A DNA stretch of 53,297 bases from an uncultured Dehalococcoidia bacterium. GTDB taxonomy: Bacteria; Chloroflexota; Dehalococcoidia; Lucifugimonadales; Lucifugimonadaceae. Both the position numbers and the translations under genes were made by a program. The stretch's first letter is position 1. Each line of letters begins with the position of its first letter. Shown here one piece after another: positions 26,987 through 35,006 of this stretch. Below the pieces are notes generated by a model. The model had not been told where the DNA came from. It saw only the letters and a program-made list of their open reading frames with translations, and made no database searches. The stretch is from NCBI GenBank assembly GCA_913048295.1, contig CAJWWK010000009.1:1-53297 (forward strand), written 5' to 3'.

Positions 26987-27865
26987 GTGACAACACCGAA
27001 CTCTACTTATATTGAGTGCAGCGAACTGTTCAAGATCTACAAGGCCGCCGAACTTGAAGTGGTGGCTTTGCGGGGTCTTGAACTGACTGTTGGCGGAGGC
27101 GAGATCATCGCGATAGTCGGCGCTTCCGGCAGTGGTAAATCGACACTGCTGAACATCCTGGCTGGCTACGATGCACCGTCGGCCGGGACAGTCCGTGTTG
27201 GCAATTACGACCTGCTTCAGATGACCAATCGGGAGGTTGTCGAATACCGACGCCACGAAGTCGGGTTTATCTGGCAGGAGACGTCACGAAACCTGTTCCC
27301 ATACCTCAGCGCCCTGGAAAACGTGGAGCTCCCGATGGTAATTTCAGGAGCACCTGGTCCCGAACGTCGGCAGCGTGCCCGGGAGTTGCTCGACGTGGTT
27401 GGCCTGGCACACCGCGCCGATCACAAGCCGGCCCAGCTATCGGGTGGCGAACAGCAACGGGTTGCCATTGCTGTGGGCCTTTCAAACCAGCCTCCCCTGC
27501 TACTTGCCGATGAACCGACCGGCGAGCTCGACGATGAGACGGGCGAAGAGGTGCTCGAACTCCTCAATACGGTCAATACGGATATTGGTACCACGGTCAT
27601 TATCGTCACCCACGATCCCGCAATCGCAACAAGCGTCGGCAGGGCAATCGCCATCAAGGATGGGAAGACCAGCACCGAGACTACCCGCGAGGTTTCGTTC
27701 GAACGGAAGCTGGGCGGAGATGCATCTGGCACAGAAGAATTCCTGTTGATAGATTCAGCAGGGTCGGTCCAGATACCGAGAGAAATACTCGATGAGCTGA
27801 GTATTGGTCGACGGGTCCGTGTCGATATGAAAGATGGAAAGGTGACACTTGAGTCAGGCGACTGA
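26987..27865 (+). CDS. ABC transporter ATPase 1 with AbrB-like C-terminal tail
   Basis: This 292-residue MacB/LolD-type ATPase has Walker A GASGSGKST, signature LSGGEQQR, Walker B LLLADEPTGELDD and the switch His in IVTHDP. After the normal end at about residue 235 a tail of about 50 residues follows: SAGSVQIPREILDELSIGRR then VRVDMKDGKVTLE. That reads like a SpoVT/AbrB swapped-hairpin motif, which normally binds DNA or dimerises. The GTG at 26987 has GAAGGG upstream. The gene lies 49 bases after permease 2 and overlaps ATPase 2 by 17 bases. Confidence 0.93.
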   Translation: MTTPNSTYIECSELFKIYKAAELEVVALRGLELTVGGGEIIAIVGASGSGKSTLLNILAGYDAPSAGTVRVGNYDLLQMTNREVVEYRRHEVGFIWQETSRNLFPYLSALENVELPMVISGAPGPERRQRARELLDVVGLAHRADHKPAQLSGGEQQRVAIAVGLSNQPPLLLADEPTGELDDETGEEVLELLNTVNTDIGTTVIIVTHDPAIATSVGRAIAIKDGKTSTETTREVSFERKLGGDASGTEEFLLIDSAGSVQIPREILDELSIGRRVRVDMKDGKVTLESGD

Positions 27866-28670
27866 ACAGACGACCTCGCGTGATTCACGGGGCGCTACTG
27901 CTCCGATTATCCAGGCGATCGAGGCCTCTCGTGATTACGAACTCGCCGGCGAAACCGTGCATGCCGTTCGATCGGTGAATCTCGAAGTGCATGCAGGCGA
28001 ATTCATCACGTTGGTCGGACGGTCCGGTTCGGGCAAGACCACACTGTTGAATATGCTGGCAGGGCTCGATAATCCGACATCGGGGCGTGTGCTGTTCGAA
28101 GGTGTCGACCTGGCGGGCTTTAGTGAAAAGCAGTTCACTCACCTCAGGCGACACCGCATTGGGGTGGTGTTCCAGTCGTTCGCGCTCCTACCACTGCTTT
28201 CGGCATACGAGAACGTTGAACTCCCGATGCGAATCGCCGGTGTCGGCGCTTCACGGCGTTCGGTCCGCACACAGGAAGTGCTTGAAATGGTTGGTCTCGA
28301 ACGACGTGCCAAGCACAGGCCATACGAGTTGTCAGGTGGTGAGCAGCAGCGAATATCGATCGCCCGGGCCGTTGCCATGCGTCCCGACGTGATACTTGCC
28401 GATGAGCCGACTGGCGAACTGGATTCGGTCAACGCGGCGGCTATCTTCGGTCTGTTCCGCGAAATGGTGACCGATGAGGGCATGTCGATTGTCGCGACCA
28501 CGCACGACCACACTCTCCTCGACCTGGCCGACCAGATTTACACGGTGCACAACGGCGAGTTGGACTTGTCCGAAGTCGGCAGGCACATCGACGCCGACGC
28601 ACAGTTTAAGCGCCTGGATCCGGTAGAAGACCCAGGACCAGATTCCACGGCTGAACCGACCGACGGGTAG
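27849..28670 (+). CDS. ABC transporter ATPase 2 (MacB/LolD type)
   Basis: This 273-residue ATPase has Walker A GRSGSGKTT, signature LSGGEQQR, Walker B VILADEPTGELDS and the switch His in TTHDH. The Q-loop is VVFQSFALLPLLSAYENV. The TTG at 27849 is preceded by AAAGGTG at good spacing, and this start lies inside the end of ATPase 1, so the two are translationally coupled. A short acidic, Pro-rich tail ends the protein. It completes a four-gene operon of two permeases and two ATPases, most simply a heterodimeric transporter with one ATPase per permease. The next gene, purK, is convergent 7 bases away. Confidence 0.95.
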   Translation: MSQATEQTTSRDSRGATAPIIQAIEASRDYELAGETVHAVRSVNLEVHAGEFITLVGRSGSGKTTLLNMLAGLDNPTSGRVLFEGVDLAGFSEKQFTHLRRHRIGVVFQSFALLPLLSAYENVELPMRIAGVGASRRSVRTQEVLEMVGLERRAKHRPYELSGGEQQRISIARAVAMRPDVILADEPTGELDSVNAAAIFGLFREMVTDEGMSIVATTHDHTLLDLADQIYTVHNGELDLSEVGRHIDADAQFKRLDPVEDPGPDSTAEPTDG

Positions 28671-28677
28671 CACCCGC

Positions 28678-29847
28678 TTATAAGTCGGGTGAACGCCGCC
28701 ATGCCCTGTTGCGCGCCTCGGTTGCGATGTACAGGGCGTCCTCGATGGTGTCGGCAACCACGTTGATGTGGCCCATCTTGCGCCCCGTCCGTGGCTCAGC
28801 CTTGCCGTACAGGTGCAGGCTCACCCCCGGCATTTCAAGCGCACGCGCCCAGTCCGGGTAGCCACCGGTGTCTTCCCACACCTCACCCAGGAGGTTGACC
28901 ATGACAGTTGGGGCGTGAAGTCGGGGTTCGGTGATCGGCATACCTGCCAGCACCCGCACCAGTTGCTCGAACTGAGACGTGTCGCATCCGTCCATCGTGT
29001 AGTGGCCCGAGTTGTGCGGTCGTGGAGCAAGTTCGTTTACAAGTATTTCATTCTCTTTCGTGACGAACATCTCGACCGCGATCAGCCCGACAACGTTCAG
29101 GTGTCCGGCGATGTCCGCGGCGAGCTGCCGGGCGCTATCGGCGATATCGTCAGGTATTCGTGCCGGGACTATCGATGTGTCGAGGATGTGATTGCGGTGA
29201 ATATTCTCGGAAACCGGGAACGTGGCCGTCTCACCCGCCGCCGTTCGGGCACAGATTGCCGATATCTCCATAGTGAACGGCACAAACTGCTCCACAATGA
29301 GTTCGGCATTGTTGTGGCCCAGCAGTTCGTACGCGTTTTCAGTATCTTCCGCCCGGGTGATGATGATCTGACCCTTGCCGTCGTAACCCATCGTGGAAGT
29401 TTTTAACACCATGGGGTAGCCGAGGTCCGAAGCGGCGTCCCGCAGATCTTCGTGCGATTCGACAGGCCGGAAGGGTGCGACTGGAATACCGGCCTTCAAC
29501 AGGGCGTTCTTTTCGTGCAGTCGGTGTTGTGCGGTGCGCAATACCGTTGTCGAAGGGTGAACGGGCTTGAGTTCGGCCGCAGCCGAGACCGAGTCGGCGT
29601 CGACGTTCTCGAATTCGTACGTAACAACGTCGACTACCCTTGCGAGGTCCCTCGCGGCGCCCCGGCTCGCATAGTCATCGACTATCTGCCCGTCAGCCAC
29701 CTGCCCTGCCGGACACCCGGCATCGGGGTCCAGCACGATGGTCTTGTAGTCCATCTGCCGGGCCGCAATTGCGAGCATCCTCCCGAGTTGACCACCCCCG
29801 ATGATGCCAATCGTGGAGCCCGGGTCAAGAAGTGATTCTTTTTGCAT
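28678..29847 (-). CDS. purK: N5-carboxyaminoimidazole ribonucleotide synthase
   Basis: This 389-residue ATP-grasp enzyme has the N-terminal dinucleotide-like loop IGIIGGGQLGRML, the ATP-grasp lysine and Gly-rich loop in VLKTSTMGYDGKGQ, EQFVPF, and the metal/ATP residues in LVNELAPRPHNSGH. It makes N5-CAIR from AIR, bicarbonate and ATP in de novo purine synthesis. Its start overlaps the purE stop by one base, so the two are co-translated and N5-CAIR passes straight to PurE. Length is normal. Confidence 0.97.
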   Translation of the reverse strand: MQKESLLDPGSTIGIIGGGQLGRMLAIAARQMDYKTIVLDPDAGCPAGQVADGQIVDDYASRGAARDLARVVDVVTYEFENVDADSVSAAAELKPVHPSTTVLRTAQHRLHEKNALLKAGIPVAPFRPVESHEDLRDAASDLGYPMVLKTSTMGYDGKGQIIITRAEDTENAYELLGHNNAELIVEQFVPFTMEISAICARTAAGETATFPVSENIHRNHILDTSIVPARIPDDIADSARQLAADIAGHLNVVGLIAVEMFVTKENEILVNELAPRPHNSGHYTMDGCDTSQFEQLVRVLAGMPITEPRLHAPTVMVNLLGEVWEDTGGYPDWARALEMPGVSLHLYGKAEPRTGRKMGHINVVADTIEDALYIATEARNRAWRRSPDL

Positions 29848-30344
29848 TACTCGCGGGTTTTGATGAACGTACCGGCTTCGACTTCGGCCGCCGCATCTGC
29901 GCGTTGTTTTGCGATATTTGCCTGGATACCGGGATCGAGCAGGCCAATTATCTGCGCTGCAAGTATTCCTGCGTTGACGGCCCCGGCCTTGCCGATTGCA
30001 ACCGCCCCGACCGGGACGCCGCGGGGCATCTGAACGATGGAAAGCAACGAGTCGAGACCGCTTAGGTTGTGTCCTTCTACCGGCACTCCAATCACGGGCA
30101 GTACCGTTTTTGCGGCGGTCATTCCCGGGAGGTGTGCCGCTCCACCGGCACCGGCTATGATGACCTTGATGCCGCGTTCCTGTGCTTCCGAGGCAAACTT
30201 GAACATCAAGTCGGGTGTGCGGTGGGCTGAGATAATCCGTATTTCGTGAGGCACTCCGAGTTCTTCAAGCAGGTCGGCGGCGTTCTGCATAATCGGCAGA
30301 TCGGAAGTACTGCCCATGATCACCGAAACCAGGGGTTTTGCCAT
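29847..30344 (-). CDS. purE: N5-carboxyaminoimidazole ribonucleotide mutase, class I
   Basis: This 165-residue protein has the conserved [14 protein letters not shown] start, then [14 protein letters not shown] with the substrate-binding His and Arg, [14 protein letters not shown], and the [14 protein letters not shown] loop. It converts N5-CAIR to CAIR, next to PurK. GGAG lies about 10 bases before the ATG. The pair purE-purK is transcribed together from the gap upstream of 30344. No purine riboswitch fold is obvious there. Confidence 0.97.
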   Translation of the reverse strand: MAKPLVSVIMGSTSDLPIMQNAADLLEELGVPHEIRIISAHRTPDLMFKFASEAQERGIKVIIAGAGGAAHLPGMTAAKTVLPVIGVPVEGHNLSGLDSLLSIVQMPRGVPVGAVAIGKAGAVNAGILAAQIIGLLDPGIQANIAKQRADAAAEVEAGTFIKTRE

Positions 30345-30534
30345 TGTGATAACGCTCCGTTTGAAGACTTTGTTTACGACGTAATGAGTTTACAGTCGCC
30401 CCGAAGGGCGCGGGGCGTGTGCGTCGTGCTCCGGGCGTGATCGGATCACTTGGGCCCTCGCGGCAATCTCTTTATCGCTCCGGGCGCTCGTTATTTGCTC
30501 TGGGCGTGCGTGGGTTTTGGCTGACGGGTAGAGA

Positions 30535-30672
30535 TCAGGCGCCTAGGTCTGTGGGATCGTGGGGCCAGAAAAAGCGAACTGACGATCTCCAGACCCACAT
30601 GACTACGGAGTGAAGCAGTCCGAATATTATGATGCTTGCACCGAGTTCGATCCATTGCATGGAAGTAGCCAT
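30535..30672 (-). CDS. Possible 45-residue small membrane protein
   Basis: ATG at 30672 opens a short frame with one hydrophobic helix (IELGASIIIFGLLHSVVMWV), then a basic/aromatic turn (WRSSVRFFWPHD) and a short polar tail to TGA. The amino acid make-up is that of a small single-span membrane protein and not of a random frame. There is no strong Shine-Dalgarno and no family I know. It is the only protein-like frame in the 600 bases upstream of purE. Confidence 0.35.
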   Translation of the reverse strand: MATSMQWIELGASIIIFGLLHSVVMWVWRSSVRFFWPHDPTDLGA

Positions 30673-30943
30673 GTCTTGCCGTTCTGGTTCTTATGTGTCG
30701 GCGTCGTCCGAGTTCGGGAGAAACCTGTATGGTGCGCCGGTGAGCCACAGGCCAATTAGCGCTGGGACAGCAACAATATGATGATGAAGATCAGCAGCGC
30801 ACTACTTTTCTTGTGATTGTGTTCGGACGATTAATGAACCGGTGAATTACCCAATAATGCCGCTTAAAATTTCAGCTTTCACGGGCGAAGCGCCCCTATG
30901 TGTCGGGTCGTGTCGCAAATTTCCGGTTGTGGGCTTGTGATCA

Positions 30944-31257
30944 CTACTCCAGCCTGCCGAAAGGCGCGCCGGACCACATAATCCAAAAGGCGAGGAAGCC
31001 AACGAGGTCCACAGTCGAGAAGAAGCGTTCGCGTCTGCGGATCCAGTAATTGTTTGCCTCGGGCAACCCCGGCAGACGCAGATCGACAGAGAGGACCACG
31101 TTGGTGGAATACGTGGACGCGGTCGCTCCGTAATCGCGGTGCAGGTACATCGCCAGGAATGAGAGTGCGGCATTGAGCTTGGATCCCGCTGTTCTCCATT
31201 GTGCCTCGTCGTTCAGACTGCACCGGCGATACTTGTGCCAATCTTGGACTCTGGTGG
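30944..31257 (-). pseudogene. Possible remnant of a membrane protein
   Basis: A frame open from just after a TAG at about 31258-31260 to a stop at 30944-30946 reads like a protein: HKYRRCSLNDEAQW, KLNAALSFLAMYLHRDYGA, RLPGLPEANNYW, and a C-terminal hydrophobic segment STVDLVGFLAFWIMWSG. The only ATG in it is at 31150, in the middle of this good stretch, so the 5' end appears lost or unrecognised. I cannot name a family. The rest of 30345-31326 shows no other gene. Confidence 0.3.
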
Positions 31258-31332
31258 GCTAGACAGTGGCGGTGATATTGCTGCGTAATAATCTACTGGC
31301 GACTATTCTGACTGATCGGAAATGAATTGGTA

Positions 31333-31902
31333 GTGAATGTTAGGACTCTCAAAGCATCAGCGATCGTTATCATGTTCCTACTCGCCGGTTGCGGCAACGA
31401 TGGCGCGTCAGAAGTAGTGGATTTAGATGTCACGAATCTGAGCACCGGATTCGACTTTTCGAGCATGGATGCTGCCACTACCGAAGCAGAGATCATCCGG
31501 CTACTCGGCGAAGGGCACGTGATGTATGCGCGTTTGAATGTTTTCAACCTGGGTGGGGTGTATATCTTCGATTGCCGTGGCTCGTTCGCTTCTAAGCCGC
31601 AGGTTGTGTGCGACAGCTACCTGGAAAGAATTGTTGTTGAAGCGTGGGAGTCTACTGATTCATCGGGGGTCGTTAAGGCCTTCCACGATTGAAACACGAA
31701 GTTGGACGGAACCCAGTTCGCAACTGCGAACCAGGGCGAGTGGACAGACATCGCGTCGGGAAAGACATGGTCGACTGCTCCGCTGAGCGTGCGCGACCTG
31801 ATTTAGTTTGTTGAGGGCATGTTCACGAAGATCGAACGGGAATACGCCCGCGATCTGACCGGAATCGATGGCGAATATCTGTGCCGGACCAGATCGATCT
31901 AA
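31333..31902 (+). pseudogene. Lipoprotein gene interrupted by two in-frame stop codons
   Basis: The GTG at 31333 (or TTG at 31327) starts a lipoprotein signal with lipobox FLLAGC, then a protein of unknown family (TGFDFSSMDAATTEAEIIRL, GGVYIFDCRG, VVEAWESTDSSGVVKAFHD). TGA at 31690-31692 ends it after 119 codons. The same frame then continues sensibly as NTKLDGTQFATANQGEW and WSTAPLSVRDLI, meets TAG at 31804-31806, and continues FVEGMFTKIEREYARDLTG to TAA at 31900-31902. Single transitions (TGG to TGA, CAG to TAG) would account for both stops. The ancestral protein would have about 189 residues. A short protein ending at 31692 may still be made. Confidence 0.65.
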
Positions 31903-32187
31903 CTACCCGATGGCACCCGGCCTGGAAACGTTCCCGCTGGCGCTCGCCGCCTCGCACGAGGCGCTTCTGCGGTGGCATGGCACGGCCGGGCTACTTGGCG
32001 ACCACGGCGCGCCAACTATGCTGTTCTGCGGAGGAAACGACAGTTTTTTAAAAACGCCAGGAAATCGTCTGCTGAGATGGGATTTGCGTTTTTGCCAATG
32101 CCCGATACCGATCACGACGGCGCTTATTTCTCGCCTGGATCGGCGGTCGGTGCAGTCGCTAAATTCCTGCAGTTACACCTCAAGTAA
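31903..32187 (+). pseudogene. C-terminal fragment of an alpha/beta hydrolase, frameshifted
   Basis: The fragment reads NYPMAPGLETFPLALAASHE and GAPTMLFCGGND in one frame (acid residue in the last motif). After the T-run at 32044-32049 it continues in the next frame as KNARKSSAEMGFAFLPMPDT, DHDGAYFSPGSA (the likely catalytic His) and FLQLHLK to TAA. The nucleophile elbow and the N-terminal half are missing. It abuts the broken lipoprotein gene, so both may be debris of one decayed region. Confidence 0.6.
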
Positions 32188-32288
32188 AGGGCTAAATAAA
32201 GGAACATGCGGTGCTACCATTTTTGGCTGTGCGCGGCGAAGTTGGTCCAATTTCCCTAATCTGGCAATAATCGGGAGCATCTCTATTT

Positions 32289-33020
32289 ATGACGACCGGT
32301 AACGGTTCTAGCGACGATTTCAAACGGGCTATGGTGGTTACCGCACACCCTGACGACGCCGAATATGGCTGTTCAGCGACGGTCGCAAAGTGGTGTCGGC
32401 TCGGATGGGATGTCGTCTATGTCCTGTGCACCGACGGCTCGAAAGGCTCTGACGACCGAGAGATGAACTCCGAACAGCTTGCTGAATTGCGCGAAAGTGA
32501 GCAGCGCGAGGCAGGGCGAACACTCGGCCTCAAAGATGTGGTGTTCCTCGGATATCCGGACGGTTATCTTGAGCCGACACTGGAGGTCCGAAAGGACATT
32601 ACCCGAGAGATCCGCCGCTGGAGGCCGGATGTGCTGATTACCATGAGCCCCACCCGCGACCTGATGGGCTCGACCTATATCGGTCACCCCGACCACTTTG
32701 CAGCCGGAGAAGCTGCCCTTGCTGCGGTATTTCCATCTGCCCGCGATCACCTGACGTTCCCCGAGCTGTTCGAAGATGAAGGACTCGAGACCCACAAAGT
32801 AAGGGAAGTGTGGGTGATGAGCTTTGGCACGACGGCGAACTTCTGGAACCCCCTTGAAGAGCAGGATGTCGATACGTCGATTACTGCACTCGGCAAGCAC
32901 GCCAGCCAGGTGTGCAACATAGAGGAATCTGCCAAGTGGATGAAGAAACGCCGGGCCGAGCTTGGTGAGCAGATCGGTGCCGACTACGCCGAGTCATTTC
33001 GTAAGTTCACGCTTGGCTAA
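32289..33020 (+). CDS. PIG-L (LmbE-like) N-acetylglucosaminyl deacetylase family protein
   Basis: This 243-residue zinc hydrolase carries both metal motifs: AHPDDAEYG (HPDD) near the N-terminus and GHPDHFAAGEAAL (HPDH) in the middle, with SPTRDLMGSTYIGH before it. The family removes acetyl groups from GlcNAc-linked lipids and from thiol-cofactor precursors (MshB, BshB, Mca), usually in the cytoplasm. No partner of mycothiol or bacillithiol synthesis lies nearby, so the substrate is open. It is intact although both flanks are decayed. ATG 32289 is used. Confidence 0.93.
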   Translation: MTTGNGSSDDFKRAMVVTAHPDDAEYGCSATVAKWCRLGWDVVYVLCTDGSKGSDDREMNSEQLAELRESEQREAGRTLGLKDVVFLGYPDGYLEPTLEVRKDITREIRRWRPDVLITMSPTRDLMGSTYIGHPDHFAAGEAALAAVFPSARDHLTFPELFEDEGLETHKVREVWVMSFGTTANFWNPLEEQDVDTSITALGKHASQVCNIEESAKWMKKRRAELGEQIGADYAESFRKFTLG

Positions 33021-33094
33021 CGGAGATTAGCGTTCGGTTACACGCGCATCTCGCATAACTGGCCGCACGTTTGGCGCCGCGGTTAACTAAAACG

Positions 33095-33123
33095 CGCCGG
33101 TCAACCTGAAAGTTGATCCGGCG
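33095..33123. terminator. Strong GC-rich hairpin, possible terminator of the PIG-L gene
   Basis: CGCCGGTCAAC pairs with GTTGATCCGGCG, with one bulged base, around a CTGAAA loop, 75 bases past the PIG-L stop. No T-run follows, so the role is uncertain. Confidence 0.35.
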
Positions 33124-33310
33124 GGCTTGTCGTTGGTTCTGGCTTTTTCGCTTTATGCCTTGCAATACCTGGTGCAGATTGCCGGGCTTACTGGTCGGCA
33201 GAGCCGGAGGACCCTTTGTCGAACAGTGGGTGGAAGCCGGAACCGGTGGGTTTGTAGTTTTCGATTACAGGTGAGGATTTGTCTTACGCCTAGTTGGTGT
33301 TACCTTCCTC

Positions 33311-33553
33311 GTTCTCATCGCCGCTGGCGATGTTGAAGTTGGTGTAGTCGGTGCTGACCACTACCGACGGCTTGTCGTTGTCGTCACCGGCACCGATGTT
33401 GAGTTTGGAGTTCTCGACTACTAGTGCGGGCTGAGTTTTGGCCTGACCGGTCGAACCTTCTTAGTTCTCATCACCGTTGATGATGTTGAAGTTGGTGTAG
33501 TCGGTGCTGACCACTACCGACGGCTTGTCGCTGTCGTCACCTGCACCGATGTT
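33311..33553 (-). repeat. Two 90-bp direct repeats coding a repeated peptide
   Basis: Copies at 33311-33400 and 33464-33553 agree at about 83 of 90 bases and are 153 bases apart, exactly 51 codons. On the minus strand both read NIGAGDD-x-DKPSVVVSTDYTNFNI-x-x-GDEN. Most differences are transitions. A TAA lies between the copies in that frame, so they look like neighbouring modules of a decayed repeat protein. Further downstream SPVIENYKPTGSGFHPLFDK continues in similar style after more stops. The spacing and coding nature exclude CRISPR. Confidence 0.8.
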
Positions 33554-33832
33554 CAGAGGAGCTGACGGGCCACCGATGATTGTTGCTGGCCGGACCCACA
33601 ACCAGTAGGCCGGGGTTTCACCTTCTTCAGTTGTGTGCCCCAAGGCTGCGAACCCGCCACGGTCGGCACATTCAGTTGTGATCAACTGCGCGAGTCGGGT
33701 CTTGCCGATACTAGGCTCGCCAGAAATAACAATAACGTGGCCCTGGCCCGCGAAGGCATCCGACAGCGCATTTTGCAACTGTTGTAGTTCGATTTCTCGG
33801 CCAACGAAGACCCCGGCCCGGTCGATTGCCAT
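33461..33832 (-). pseudogene. Chimeric remnant: AAA-type regulator ATPase start joined to a repeat module
   Basis: The 123-codon frame starts FVGREIELQQLQNALSDAF, then P-loop ISGEPSIGKTRLAQ, and TEEGETPAYWLWVRP. This is the opening of the large ATPase domain of LuxR/MalT- or adenylate-cyclase-type regulators, which normally run past 900 residues. It breaks off right after WLWVRP and passes into a repeat module (LNIGAGDDSDKPSVVVSTD) of quite different nature before TAA. The rest of the ATPase and its helix-turn-helix are absent. A deletion joining two genes is the simplest explanation. A functional product is unlikely. Confidence 0.65.
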
Positions 33833-33870
33833 GCCGGGATGATATCCGACCGACCCCTGTGCGAGAAACG

Positions 33871-34701
33871 CTAAATAACGTCCAGGGTGTCTTCGGCCTC
33901 GACCTCGGCAACGTCGCCGTGGATCTTACCGGCGGCTTCGCGGATCTGGGCGAACTCGTTCTGGGTGGCTCTCAGGAGGATCCCGGAGTCCGACGAGTGC
34001 ATGATGAACCGTGCGCCGAGTTCGATAGCTATCGTCGAAGCCTCAATCGTCTGCTGGTGGATCATGGTCGGAATCCCACGCTTGTCGGCTGCGCCGATGA
34101 TCTTGCTCAGCGTTTCGAGGTAGATCGGGTTGGCTACTTCGTCAGGAATACCCAGCGAAGTTGTCATGTCGTTAGGTCCGATAAACACTGCGTCGATCGG
34201 TGCGCAGTCGATCAACTCTTCAACGCGATTCGCAGCGGGCTCACTCTCGATACCCATGATGAAGATGTGGTCTTTGTGACGGTTGTTCAGGTATTCCTCT
34301 GACTTTGCGCTCGGGTACTCGCCGGTTGCAACAACTCGCTCGTAGTACTCGCCTTTCAGAGGATGGGTGCGCACCTTCATGCAGGTGTGGCGAACTTCGT
34401 CAACCGTCTCGCAGTAGGGAACGAGCACGCCGTCGGCACCGGCGTCGAGAGCCATTGCCACCCACACCTCTTCGGTGTTCGGCGTTCGAACAATGGCGGT
34501 AATGCCCAGCGACTGCATCTGCGCGCACGTATCGGCGATGAGTTGCCGGTCGCGCGAGCCGTGCTCCGAATCGATAACTACAAAATCCAGAGTGCTGCCG
34601 GCAAACATTCGGCCCCAGCGCATGCTGGAGGTGGCGGAAACCATAAAGCCAAATACGGGCCTGCCCGCTCTGAGTGCAACTTTCAGTTCAGCTGGCTTCA
34701 T
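33871..34701 (-). CDS. HpcH/HpaI-type class II aldolase
   Basis: This 276-residue TIM-barrel aldolase has the family marks FVVIDSEHGSRD (catalytic His region), VRTPNTEEVWVAMALDAGAD, GVLVPYCETVDEVR, GIESEPAANRVEELI (metal-binding Glu) and DAVFIGPNDMTTSLG (metal-binding Asp). Such enzymes reversibly cleave 2-keto-3-deoxy acids into pyruvate and an aldehyde with Mg2+ or Mn2+. They are natural partners of the enolase-type dehydratases in this window. The frame is open to 34785, but ATG 34701 has GGAGA seven bases before it and fits the family start. Confidence 0.93.
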   Translation of the reverse strand: MKPAELKVALRAGRPVFGFMVSATSSMRWGRMFAGSTLDFVVIDSEHGSRDRQLIADTCAQMQSLGITAIVRTPNTEEVWVAMALDAGADGVLVPYCETVDEVRHTCMKVRTHPLKGEYYERVVATGEYPSAKSEEYLNNRHKDHIFIMGIESEPAANRVEELIDCAPIDAVFIGPNDMTTSLGIPDEVANPIYLETLSKIIGAADKRGIPTMIHQQTIEASTIAIELGARFIMHSSDSGILLRATQNEFAQIREAAGKIHGDVAEVEAEDTLDVI

Positions 34702-35006
34702 TCGATCTTCTCCGATGTCGATTGTCGTGCGGTTGTTTTTATCGACCCTGCGATATTCGGCCGGGACCGTGAGTACAACCTGCACCTTTATGCGAGTACC
34801 AGTTCCGCCCGGGTGAGTCAGGGCAACAATGTCTCAAGGGCTGTCTGATCCCGGAGCGTACCACCAACCGAATGACTTCGGGGCGTGATCTGCGGCAGCT
34901 CACCGGCACATGCAAACGAAACCGTACTGGTATTCCGACGTTGCACCGGATTGTTGCGCGGAATTCCCAATGACTCGGTAACCTGAACCGAGTAGCCTCT
35001 GAGGTC

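Noticed and set aside
13463-31902. Alternative genetic code with TAG read as glutamine
   Set aside because: Many intact genes here end in TAG at the normal family length (for example at 1090, 6657 and 7421), and the loci with internal TAG also carry frameshifts.
33311-33553. CRISPR or dispersed mobile repeat
   Set aside because: There are only two 90-base copies spaced 153 bases apart, both in the same codon phase and coding similar peptides, so this is a repeat of protein modules.
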